From contig NZ_QNVT01000006.1 in NCBI RefSeq assembly GCF_003385515.1, forward strand, positions 146,171 to 210,170: 64,000 nt of DNA. Reading direction: 5' to 3'. Below are positions 55,047 through 62,662 of this stretch, piece by piece (within the stretch, counting starts at the first letter, position 1; each line of letters starts with the position of its first letter). Under the pieces are notes generated by a model. The model worked only from the letters and a program-made list of their open reading frames with translations. It was not told the origin of the DNA and made no database searches. The position numbers were made by a program, and so were the translations under genes. The DNA is from Chryseobacterium pennae. GTDB lineage: Bacteria > Bacteroidota > Bacteroidia > Flavobacteriales > Weeksellaceae.

Positions 55047-55247
55047 ATGGCATTAATAACATTATTGATAGGTTTAGTTTTGATCTATTTTAAATTAAGC
55101 TCTAAAGAAAACGTCTTTAACGTGAAAAGATATGATGATTCTATGTATGATAAAATGCTTTATTATAGAGGGTGGGTTATAGCTGTTTTATTAATTGTGA
55201 TCTCTTTGGCAGCCCTTTTTAAAAATGCTATAGATTTTATTAAATAG
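55047..55247 (+). CDS. Small membrane protein
   Basis: 66 residues with two membrane helices (LITLLIGLVLIYF near the start and WVIAVLLIVISLAALF near the end) joined by a charged loop of about 28 residues. No family recognised. Begins 5 bp after the lipoprotein gene's stop, implying co-transcription. Confidence 0.55.
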   Translation: MALITLLIGLVLIYFKLSSKENVFNVKRYDDSMYDKMLYYRGWVIAVLLIVISLAALFKNAIDFIK

Positions 55248-55395
55248 AAGTGTTTATAATTATAACTTCTGTTTTTCGTGAACAATCAATAAAAATCTGA
55301 CTCTAAAACGAGCTGGATTTATTTTTGTTATGAGTTTCCGTATCTTTTTATTTCAATCTTACTCTAGTTTTGCTGAAAATTTAAAAACTAGAAGC

Positions 55396-55593
55396 GTGAA
55401 AAAAGTTTTATTATTGCTAGTATTGATCTCAGTGACTGTAGTTTATTCTTGTGGTGGAAGTAATGAGGAATCTGGATATTGTACCTATAATGGGTATACA
55501 CTTTATACGGGTGAAAAAGGAGGATGTTATTATCTTTCCTCAGGTGGAAATAAGGAATATGTTGATAAGAGCTATTGTAGAAAATGTAACTGA
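55396..55593 (+). CDS. Small Cys-rich lipoprotein with a PBCV-adaptor-like motif
   Basis: 66 residues if it starts at the GTG at 55396, giving a lipoprotein signal (VKKVLLLLVLISVTVVYSCG). The frame also extends to an ATG at 55330, but that adds a 22-residue polar leader before the signal peptide. The mature part (YCTYNGYTLYTGEKGGCYYL, then KEYVDKSYCRKC) resembles the short basic adaptor repeat G-x-x-LY-x-G-x-x-GG-x-YY of Chlorella-virus proteins and many bacterial lipoproteins. Function unknown. Confidence 0.55.
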   Translation: MKKVLLLLVLISVTVVYSCGGSNEESGYCTYNGYTLYTGEKGGCYYLSSGGNKEYVDKSYCRKCN

Positions 55594-55664
55594 AAACTTG
55601 AAAGAGAACTAAAATTAAAACAGGTGCTTATAGTATCTGTTTTTATTACATACATAAAAATAGA

Positions 55665-55689
55665 AAACCATCCTTAAAAAGGATGGTTT
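55665..55689 (+). terminator. Hairpin between the small lipoprotein gene and the integrase
   Basis: AAACCATCCTT (55665-55675) and AAGGATGGTTT (55679-55689), perfect 11-bp stem with a 3-nt loop. It has only a short T stretch after it. The rest of 55690-55851 is AT-rich with no gene; a direct repeat GGTGACC/GGATGACC lies at 55821-55839. Confidence 0.55.
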
Positions 55690-55851
55690 GTAGACCCACA
55701 GGGTATGTCATCTTGTGTTTATTTGTACTTGTTTGAATTTGTTTTGTCTTTCAAATTACTTATTAATAGGCTTTTGTGTTTTATTGAATGTAATTAAATT
55801 CAAATGTATTCAAAAATTAGGGTGACCAAATGGATGACCTTTTTTTAATTT

Positions 55852-55872
55852 TTCGTATATTTGTTATACGAA
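55852..55872 (+). promoter_or_regulatory. Integrase promoter inside a palindrome
   Basis: TTCGTATA (55852-55859) and TATACGAA (55865-55872) form a perfect 8-bp inverted repeat with a 5-nt spacer. It encloses a perfect -7 element TATATTTG (55856-55863), 21 bp before the integrase ATG. A protein bound here would silence the integrase. It could be a repressor operator or an integrase-binding core site. Confidence 0.55.
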
Positions 55873-55884
55873 TTTTTTTATTTT

Positions 55885-57348
55885 ATGGCAAAGTTGAAAA
55901 GATACAATAACGAAACAGGAAGTGTTAATTTTAGATTGAAAGAACCAACAAAAGAAATCTCCCGAATCATGGGCAGATATTCGTTCAAAGATTTGAAAGT
56001 AGATTTTTCAACAGGTCTAAAGGTTGCTCCGAGCAGTTGGGATGGCGATTCTAAAACGGTTACTTCTGGCAGTGATAAAAGAGAAATCAATCAGAAACTT
56101 GCTAAATTCAAAACATCCATTGTAGATACTCATAAGAATTTCAATGAGCATTACAACCGCATGCCAACAAAGGATGAACTAAAAACCATTGTAGATAATG
56201 CAATGGCAGAAAAACAGCTTGCTACTGTACAGAGGAGCAAAAAATCTTTTGATGATGTGTTTCAAGAGTTTATGAGATTGATCGAGCTTAGAAACAGCCG
56301 TGCCGAATCATCAGAACAGAAAACCCTGCACAAAACTTATATTTCATCTTTCAATGTTATGTATCGGGATTTAAAAGATTTTGCCAATGATAACAATATT
56401 TTTCTTGATATAGATAAATTTGATGAAGTACAATGTCTGGAATTTCAAAATTGGCTATTTGATACAGAAAGAGTGAAATCATTAAGTACACTCAGAACCC
56501 GAATCAAAAGACTGTCACAAGTACAGAAGCGTGCTTTTGAGAAAGGTTATACAGATAACAGAAGTTATTTACAGGATGAATACAGCGTTAAAGTACCTCC
56601 GAGTTTCCACACGGTTCTGACCGAACCTGAAATCAAAATACTGTATGAACATGATTTTTCCGATGCTCCGAGACTGGAAAGAGTGAGAGATTTATTTATT
56701 CTTGCTTGTCATACCTCCCTGAGATTCGGAGATATTACACGAGTTGAGGGCGGACATATTGACCATAACAGTAAAAAGATGAATATCTTACTAAAGAAAA
56801 GTTCAGGAGTGGATAAATATAAAATAGTGAGTTTTCCTTTTTTTGGATTTACGGAAGAGATTTTGAATAAATATAATAATGATATAAAAAGTATTTCAAT
56901 ATCTAATCAAAACACTAATGAGTATTTGAAAGAACTGTTTAAGGCTGTACCTTACTTTAGTGAAAAGGTAATAACTCGTGAACGTCCAACTAATGAGGGT
57001 GTAGTATTTGAAACAATCAATTTTTCGGATAAGGTAGCTTTTCATGATTCTAGGAGAAGTTTCTGTACTAATCGATATATTGAGGGTTGGGACTTGTTGG
57101 AGATATGGCAGTATACAGGTCACACGGATGAATCTGTTTTCAAAACCTATTTCAAACCGACCTTTGAACATGAGCAGGTAAGACAGGAAAGTATCAAAGT
57201 TAGAAATGAAAAACTTCAAAAGATTGATTTGCAGACTAAAGAGATAGAAGAACTGAAAGCCCAAATGCAGAAAATGCAGGAACTCATTGAGAGTGGAAAC
57301 ATGGAGCAGTTGGCAGAAATCATTAATATCAACAAAAATGTTTCTTAA
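55885..57348 (+). CDS. Tyrosine recombinase/integrase
   Basis: 487 residues from the ATG at 55885. N-terminal SAM-like arm/core-binding region (about 120-220; FDDVFQEFMRLIELRN, VQCLEFQNWLFD) and a C-terminal catalytic domain (about 240-430) with first Arg in CHTSLRFGDI, FHDSRRSF (His-x2-Arg), YTGHTD and the nucleophile Tyr in VFKTYFKPT. A coiled-coil tail follows (EIEELKAQMQKMQELIE). Family typical of Bacteroidota mobilisable elements. It heads a plus-strand module; the next gene overlaps its stop by one base. Confidence 0.93.
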   Translation: MAKLKRYNNETGSVNFRLKEPTKEISRIMGRYSFKDLKVDFSTGLKVAPSSWDGDSKTVTSGSDKREINQKLAKFKTSIVDTHKNFNEHYNRMPTKDELKTIVDNAMAEKQLATVQRSKKSFDDVFQEFMRLIELRNSRAESSEQKTLHKTYISSFNVMYRDLKDFANDNNIFLDIDKFDEVQCLEFQNWLFDTERVKSLSTLRTRIKRLSQVQKRAFEKGYTDNRSYLQDEYSVKVPPSFHTVLTEPEIKILYEHDFSDAPRLERVRDLFILACHTSLRFGDITRVEGGHIDHNSKKMNILLKKSSGVDKYKIVSFPFFGFTEEILNKYNNDIKSISISNQNTNEYLKELFKAVPYFSEKVITRERPTNEGVVFETINFSDKVAFHDSRRSFCTNRYIEGWDLLEIWQYTGHTDESVFKTYFKPTFEHEQVRQESIKVRNEKLQKIDLQTKEIEELKAQMQKMQELIESGNMEQLAEIININKNVS

Positions 57349-57851
57349 TGTTGAATCTACCTAGCGAAAGTGAATGTGCAGAACGTCTGAAAGAGCTAGT
57401 TTTAGAGCGTGGATTGAGATGTGGATGTAATGACACCAGAGGTTTCTATTGGCTACGAAAAAAAGCTTGTTTTGAGTGTAAAAACAGAAGCTGTAAAGCA
57501 ACCTTATATCTGAAAGGATTAACTAAAATGAGAGGGAGTAAGCTCCCTTTTCGTATTTGGTTAGGTGCTATATACCTGTATGTGATTGACCAAGGTGTCA
57601 CAGCTACAGAAATACAGAAACAATTAGGCCACGATACATACAGTTCGATATGGCAACTTCTGGCAACAATTAGGAAGCTTGACATTGAAATATCCGAACT
57701 TCGGGAAAAATACAAGACTGAAAATGATAACACGAATGTTATTCCTGACCGTTTGATGCATTTATGGTGGCTTGACTTTCATCAAACTTTCTTTTTCAGA
57801 CAGCCGTCAGAGGTACAGGACGGTATCTGGAATTGGTTGATTGATTTTTAG
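57348..57851 (+). CDS. IS1595-type zinc-ribbon/HTH protein lacking the nuclease domain
   Basis: 167 residues. The central part matches the N-terminal half of IS1595/ISXO2 transposases: a Cys cluster (Cys25, 27, 41, 44, 49; CFECKNRSCKATLY) then an HTH block (GSKLPFRIWLGAIYLYVID, GVTATEIQKQLGHDTYSSIWQ, LLATIRKL). The C-terminal DDE nuclease domain of those enzymes is absent; instead there is about 45 residues ending WNWLIDF. Its ATG overlaps the integrase stop (TAATG), so it is made together with the integrase. Probably a DNA-binding accessory factor rather than a broken IS. Confidence 0.75.
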   Translation: MLNLPSESECAERLKELVLERGLRCGCNDTRGFYWLRKKACFECKNRSCKATLYLKGLTKMRGSKLPFRIWLGAIYLYVIDQGVTATEIQKQLGHDTYSSIWQLLATIRKLDIEISELREKYKTENDNTNVIPDRLMHLWWLDFHQTFFFRQPSEVQDGIWNWLIDF

Positions 57852-57975
57852 GTGCTGTTCCGATATTTTTTAATTTTAACAAATTTTAACTTTTCTTTGA
57901 AACTCCCTGATAGATTCAAATTCAAATTTTCATTAGAAATAGGGCTACGAAAGGATTAAAACGATTTTAATGCTT

Positions 57976-58006
57976 TTGTGTTTGTTTTATATAGTTCATA
58001 ATTTTG
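57976..58006 (+). promoter_or_regulatory. Promoter of the excisionase-like gene
   Basis: TTG at 57976-57978 and TAATTTTG at 57999-58006 separated by 20 bp, a good -33/-7 pair, 31 bp before the ATG at 58038. Confidence 0.6.
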
Positions 58007-58037
58007 TGGTATTAAATGAGATATAAAAACAAACAAT

Positions 58038-58301
58038 ATGGATTATTTTAAAGATTTTTTCAAAAAAATTGAAGATTTGATTGATGATAAATTAAATCAA
58101 TTTGAGTGTAAACTGGCAGAAATGTATAAGCCAGAAGGTAAAGAAATAATGACGAGAGCAGAAACAGCAGAGTATTTCGGAGTTTCGCTCGGAACATTAA
58201 ACAATTGGTCAAAAAGCGGGATTTTAGTTCCTATCGACTTCGGTGGTAGAGTGTATTATACCCGCAATGAAATTCAAGCAAAATTAGGATTGGCTTCTTA
58301 A
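58038..58301 (+). CDS. Excisionase-like helix-turn-helix protein
   Basis: 87 residues. The C-terminal half is a MerR-like HTH_17 domain (MTRAETAEYFGVSLGTLNNWSK, SGILVPIDFGGRVYYTRNEI), found in excisionases and small regulators of Bacteroidota mobile elements. The N-terminal half is a charged helix. Likely recombination directionality factor or regulator for the integrase upstream. Own promoter. Confidence 0.8.
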   Translation: MDYFKDFFKKIEDLIDDKLNQFECKLAEMYKPEGKEIMTRAETAEYFGVSLGTLNNWSKSGILVPIDFGGRVYYTRNEIQAKLGLAS

Positions 58302-58420
58302 TCTTATTCGGGAAATTCTAAACAGTCCCGATTTACTTAAAAATCCACACTTTTAATATTAATCAAGACATAGTTTGAGTACTGTGTGGGTACCCTTTGT
58401 GTCATTTTTTTTAATAGATT

Positions 58421-59191
58421 ATGGAAAATACAAAAATTCAGTGGACAGATAACACATGGAATCCGTGGTATGGCTGTCAAAAAATATCACCAGGATGCAA
58501 ATTCTGTTATATGTATAGAGATCAAGAAAACTATGGAGGTAATCCCCAAAAAGTTTTTAGATCAAAAACAAGATTCAAAGAACCTATGAAATGGAAACAA
58601 CCCAGAATGATCTTTACTTGTTCGTGGAGTGATTGGTTTATTGAAGAAGCAGACCTATGGAGAAATGAAGCATGGGAAATTATCCGAAAAACTCCACATC
58701 ATACCTACCTGATACTTACGAAAAGACCTGAAAGAATCAAAGATCATCTTCCTAGTTATTTTGAATCATTACATAATGTCTGGATTGGAGTTTCTGTCGA
58801 AAGCCAACAGCAAGTAAGTAGAATTGCTTATTTGAATGATCTGTCATGTATCACTTTTGCGAGTTTTGAACCTCTAATCGGAGAGATTGAGTGGGACCAA
58901 AATATGAATCTTCTGGATTGGTGTATTATCGGTGGTGAAAGCGGTAATGATACGGGAAAGCATAGATACAGACCTATGGAGTTGGAGTGGATGGAAAAAT
59001 TAATTGATGCTTCCATTAAAAATAATGTAAAATGCTTTGTAAAGCAACTGGGGACTTATCAGGCAAAATCATTAAGCCTCAAAGACAAGCATGGTGGGGG
59101 TATTGATGAATGGGATTCACACCTACGGATAAGAGAATTTCCTAACAAAAGAAAGCCTTTTGACTTATTTTCATATTCAATCTCTGAATAA
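58421..59191 (+). CDS. Phage Gp37/Gp68-like protein (DUF5131), three-Cys radical-SAM-like
   Basis: 256 residues. Starts IQWTDNTWNPWYGCQKISPG with the three-cysteine motif C19-x6-C26-x2-C29, then FTCSWSDWFIEE, YLILTKRPERI, IGVSVESQ, FASFEPLIGEI, CIIGGESG and CFVKQLG, all conserved in the DUF5131/Gp37-Gp68 family. The family resembles radical SAM enzymes and often lies beside the methyltransferase-like partner TcmP; no such partner is present here. Biochemical role unknown, probably nucleic-acid modification in phages and mobile elements. Confidence 0.85.
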   Translation: MENTKIQWTDNTWNPWYGCQKISPGCKFCYMYRDQENYGGNPQKVFRSKTRFKEPMKWKQPRMIFTCSWSDWFIEEADLWRNEAWEIIRKTPHHTYLILTKRPERIKDHLPSYFESLHNVWIGVSVESQQQVSRIAYLNDLSCITFASFEPLIGEIEWDQNMNLLDWCIIGGESGNDTGKHRYRPMELEWMEKLIDASIKNNVKCFVKQLGTYQAKSLSLKDKHGGGIDEWDSHLRIREFPNKRKPFDLFSYSISE

Positions 59192-59306
59192 TCTAGCAGA
59201 ATAACCAGTTTAACTTCAACTGCTGGGTAGTAAACTTTTTAAATCTCTAAAAATTTTAACAATTCAAGGTGTAGCCGTAGTAAAGGAACTATGGAGAGCT
59301 ATTGCT

Positions 59307-60872
59307 ATGCCTAATTTTCAACAAAAACAAACAAATATGCAACAATATAAAAGCAAAAAATTAAACCGTAAAATAAATGTAACGGCTTTCTATCACAAAG
59401 ATTTTAAGTGGAAAGTAGTATTACCTACGATCATTTATAATTATCTTCAAGACAAGCTTCAAGAACAACCGCCATTTAAAGGATTCAAAGAGGATATAGC
59501 CTTGTATTACCTTAGCTTAATTATTAGTGTTCCAGCACGGAAAAAGGACAAAATATATAAATATGGTTATGTCCCATTGTTCGCTCAGGCACTAAAAGAT
59601 AAAAACTACAGATACAAAGAGTATTTTAAATACTTTCTTGATATTGGTATTCTTGAATATAAGGAGTATTCAACAAGTGCTAAAAAAAGCAAAAGTTTTA
59701 GATATAACTTTTCTAATATCAAATTTGAAGGTACTGAATGTGTTAACTTTCAAGTTTTTGAAATTTCTGATGTGAATTTTAATAAAAAACTGCTGAAAGA
59801 AGATCTTTTTAATGACTGTTTTTCATCATGCCCGCAATTATGTACTTGGTTTGATGATGGCCTTCATATTGATTTTGATCGCCTTTGCTATGATATGCAA
59901 CCAGAATTTTGCTATAACAAATATAATTTGAACTACAATGTATTCAACCCAATCTTATCAAAAGTGTATAACTACTGGTACTCGGCGCTAATGTTGAAAG
60001 AACAATGTTTCAGAGTCTCCCGTAAATCTGATTCTGATAATAGATTACATACTAATTTAACCAATATGCCATCTATATTTCGCCCGTATCTGACTTATCA
60101 TGGTGAAAACATTCAAAGTCTGGATATTAAGAACTCACAACCCTATTTTATGGTTTTAGTATTGGAGAATTTAGAGAATAGTAATGTTAGAGGAATTATA
60201 AATAAAGTATTTAATAATAATAGTGATATGGGTATAATGATGCAGAAATTACAACAAATCACCTCTAGTAAAGCGTTTCAAGAGGAATTTAGCCCTTTGA
60301 AAAATGCGGTGTTGACAGGGCAGTTTTATGAATTTTTAATGCCACTTTTTCCTGATATTAAACCTTTTAAAGTAGTTTCTGATAGTGATGGTGAACTAAT
60401 CGAGTATTATCAACATCGTTTTTATAATTCCAGCAAAAAACTAATCGAGCTTTGTGAGTTTAAGAGTAAACGAGATTTAATGAAAAGATTGACACTTCAA
60501 ATTCTGTACACCCCACTTACAAGACCTTCAAAAGAATATATGATCTTTAAGCTGCATTTTCCATTGCTTTGTGAATGTATTGAGACTTTTAAGGCTACCA
60601 CAGATGAACCAGATTCAGTCAAGCTGTTTCCTAGACTTCTGCAACAGGTTGAATCTGATTGTGTACTTGATAAGATCTCAAAGGAACTTTGTGAAAAATA
60701 TCCTCAAATGCCGCTTTGGACAATACATGATTCTTTCTGTACTACTCAGAGCTGGTTTCCGATCATGGAAACTGCTGTTAAGGAACTATTTTTAAGCTAT
60801 TCTGACGGTATTTTACCAAGTTTTAAATGTGATGCATGGTGTAAGGATTGTGAGTGCCTGAAAGTAGCTTAA
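59307..60872 (+). CDS. Polymerase-like protein of the mobile element (divergent family A / T7 RNAP-type palm)
   Basis: 521 residues, or 511 from the second ATG at 59337. Residues about 60-140 look like a winged helix (YRYKEYFKYFLDIGILEYKE, SAKKSKSFRY). From 246 on, the order of motifs matches the single-subunit polymerase superfamily: R246-LHTNLTNMP255 like the RLSSTDPNLQNIP block of DNA polymerase I; S271-LD273-IKNSQPYF as motif A; R389-x3-K393-x7-Y401 as motif B with exact Pol I spacing; and WTIHD475-SFCT as motif C, near T7 RNA polymerase's IHDSFGT. All catalytic positions (D273, R389, K393, Y401, H474, D475) are present. No exonuclease domain. Function is inferred; could prime or replicate the element. 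Confidence 0.55.
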   Translation: MPNFQQKQTNMQQYKSKKLNRKINVTAFYHKDFKWKVVLPTIIYNYLQDKLQEQPPFKGFKEDIALYYLSLIISVPARKKDKIYKYGYVPLFAQALKDKNYRYKEYFKYFLDIGILEYKEYSTSAKKSKSFRYNFSNIKFEGTECVNFQVFEISDVNFNKKLLKEDLFNDCFSSCPQLCTWFDDGLHIDFDRLCYDMQPEFCYNKYNLNYNVFNPILSKVYNYWYSALMLKEQCFRVSRKSDSDNRLHTNLTNMPSIFRPYLTYHGENIQSLDIKNSQPYFMVLVLENLENSNVRGIINKVFNNNSDMGIMMQKLQQITSSKAFQEEFSPLKNAVLTGQFYEFLMPLFPDIKPFKVVSDSDGELIEYYQHRFYNSSKKLIELCEFKSKRDLMKRLTLQILYTPLTRPSKEYMIFKLHFPLLCECIETFKATTDEPDSVKLFPRLLQQVESDCVLDKISKELCEKYPQMPLWTIHDSFCTTQSWFPIMETAVKELFLSYSDGILPSFKCDAWCKDCECLKVA

Positions 60873-60876
60873 AATC

Positions 60877-60920
60877 AAAATGATTGGCTTTATCTGCTTG
60901 TGGTAGAACCAATCATTTTT
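60877..60920. terminator. Terminator after the polymerase-like gene
   Basis: AAAATGATTGG (60877-60887) and CCAATCATTTTT (60909-60920) form an 11-bp stem with a 21-nt loop and terminal T run; it can serve the convergent minus-strand genes as well. Confidence 0.7.
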
Positions 60921-60949
60921 ATGAGTGAAAAATAATTATTATAACTTTT

Positions 60950-61189
60950 CTATACATCAGCAACTAGCTGTAGAAATTTTACATAAACCTGAACTTCAAA
61001 TTCATTATTTACTAAATTCATGGCAATTTCTTCGGTAACATAGATGGAATCTTTAAACACAAATGTATTATCAGTTGAAATTCCATTGTACAATTTAAAG
61101 ACTTCTAATATTTCATCATTAGTGTATAAAGTTGCTATTTCATCTAAAGAACTGTAGTTATTGATAATACTAATTGATCGAATTTTCAT
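60950..61189 (-). CDS. Hypothetical small protein
   Basis: 79 residues, acidic, no signal peptide or membrane segment (MKIRSISIINNYSSLDEIAT; VFKLYNGIST). No family recognised. Last gene of the minus-strand run that includes an effector-like protein, 23 bp after the previous gene; an accessory immunity role is possible but unsupported. Confidence 0.5.
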   Translation of the reverse strand: MKIRSISIINNYSSLDEIATLYTNDEILEVFKLYNGISTDNTFVFKDSIYVTEEIAMNLVNNEFEVQVYVKFLQLVADV

Positions 61190-61212
61190 GTTTTTATTTT
61201 TAGATTAATTTT

Positions 61213-61587
61213 TTAGCGGTTAATGTGTGGTTTAATTTCATCACCGAAAATTACTGACCCATTTTCAATTATATAAGGGTGAATACTTTGGTAATTACCA
61301 TCTAAAGAAAGAAACACTTCTGTAACAATAACATCTTTTCCATCAACTGTACCATTCCAGGCAATAGCAGTAGCTCGAATATCTTCGTCCTTTAGATCTT
61401 CTCTTACTCCCTGTATTAGTAGATCATACATTTCGTTTGAATCAGTTGTTTCAGAATAAGCACCAATGTAAGTCAAATCACCATTTGCTCTAATATATGT
61501 GCCAAAAGGAGCAAACTCACCATTTTCTTTTAGAAATAATTCCGCTTGCTCCATTAAAGAGTTTAGTAATTTTTCGATGTTGTTCAT
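61213..61587 (-). CDS. Hypothetical protein, possible immunity protein
   Basis: 124 residues, acidic, soluble. Blocks such as EKLLNSLMEQAELFLKENGEF, APFGTYIRANGDLTYIGAY and IRATAIAWNGTVDGKDVIVTE suggest a small alpha/beta fold seen often in immunity-type proteins of polymorphic toxin loci; I do not recognise the exact family. It follows the SH3 lipoprotein gene after 10 bp. Confidence 0.55.
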   Translation of the reverse strand: MNNIEKLLNSLMEQAELFLKENGEFAPFGTYIRANGDLTYIGAYSETTDSNEMYDLLIQGVREDLKDEDIRATAIAWNGTVDGKDVIVTEVFLSLDGNYQSIHPYIIENGSVIFGDEIKPHINR

Positions 61588-61597
61588 TTAGAATACA

Positions 61598-62659
61598 TTA
61601 TTTTGATTTTATCCTGCTTTTATGAATATATCCTTCTTTTCCTTCTTTAGTTTTTACTAAAAACCAATCTCCAGCATTATCCAAAACCTCAATATGTTCT
61701 CCTGATTTTACATTTTGTAGAACCTCAGAGGAGGTATTTTTATCTTTTCTTAAATTGGTATAGCCATCTGGGTCAATTATGATGGCTGAAGACTGGCTGG
61801 CTGTTTTTTCGGAATTAATTATATATCCTTTTAAGGTGTTTTGAATATTTTGATTAAAATAATTTTTTTCAAATACATTAAGCTTTATCAATAGTTCTTC
61901 ACCAAAAAGTGGACTGATATCTATGAAATTTATTGTTTTGTTTTGCCATGCGGTGTATAAACTTGGCGAAAATATACACTCCTCAGTACTAAATTTAGAT
62001 ATTTTTCTTTTAAAAGACTCGCTAAATTCTTTTTCTTTATCTGGGAAGAGAAATAACTGCCCATTCTTTAAATCAATATCACCCAAATTATCCTTAAAAA
62101 AAGACTGTTTTACAAAAAATTCATCTAATTGTGGAAAAATTGTATTTAATAATGTCGTTTCATGATATTTGGCTCCCTGTTGTATAAAAAATAATGGATT
62201 CTCTATAAAAAATTTTGTAAGTTTCTCACCATATAATTCAACACCATTATAGGCTACATCATTATCTTTGGAAAGTTCGGATAAGATGTAAAATGCATTT
62301 ACATCTGACAATTGAATCATTCTGATAATCAATAATTGAGAGACTAATGTTGATTTAAATTCATCATCTTCAATTTTTGTCTCTTTTAAAAATTTTATAA
62401 ACTCAGTCCTATAATTTTTGTCTAATAAATCTTTAATTTCTATATCTTCAATATACTGATTATTGTATTGATATTTTTTGAGGTCGATATCATTTTTTTG
62501 AAAAATTGTATTATCGATAGTAATACCATCTATCAGTCTCGTTTCATTTATGACCTGAGTATTATTCATAAGATTATCTTGTTTTTTGTTGTTCTTTTGA
62601 CAGCTATATGTCACAAATAAAAAGCTTAAAAAAAATATGCTTAATAATCTATTTAACAT
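61598..62659 (-). CDS. Lipoprotein with C-terminal bacterial SH3 domain
   Basis: 353 residues. Lipoprotein signal (MLNRLLSIFFLSFLFVTYSC, Cys20). Residues about 30-280 are unrecognised, helical. The C-terminal 55 residues form an SH3_3 domain (GYTNLRKDKNTSSEVLQNVKS, GEHIEVLDNAGDWFLVKT), a cell-wall or peptide-binding fold. Starts 3 bp after the peptidoglycan-active gene stops, so the pair is co-transcribed. A periplasm-facing lipoprotein is suited to protect against a periplasmic wall-degrading effector; inference. Confidence 0.65.
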   Translation of the reverse strand: MLNRLLSIFFLSFLFVTYSCQKNNKKQDNLMNNTQVINETRLIDGITIDNTIFQKNDIDLKKYQYNNQYIEDIEIKDLLDKNYRTEFIKFLKETKIEDDEFKSTLVSQLLIIRMIQLSDVNAFYILSELSKDNDVAYNGVELYGEKLTKFFIENPLFFIQQGAKYHETTLLNTIFPQLDEFFVKQSFFKDNLGDIDLKNGQLFLFPDKEKEFSESFKRKISKFSTEECIFSPSLYTAWQNKTINFIDISPLFGEELLIKLNVFEKNYFNQNIQNTLKGYIINSEKTASQSSAIIIDPDGYTNLRKDKNTSSEVLQNVKSGEHIEVLDNAGDWFLVKTKEGKEGYIHKSRIKSK

Positions 62660-62662
62660 GAT

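Noticed and set aside
57348..57851. Complete IS1595-type insertion sequence
   Set aside because: No nuclease domain and no terminal inverted repeats seen; translational overlap with the integrase argues for a functional accessory gene.
55690..60950. Attachment-site direct repeats flanking the integrase module
   Set aside because: No convincing repeat of 12 bp or more found by eye between the two ends, and no tRNA or tmRNA gene at either side.
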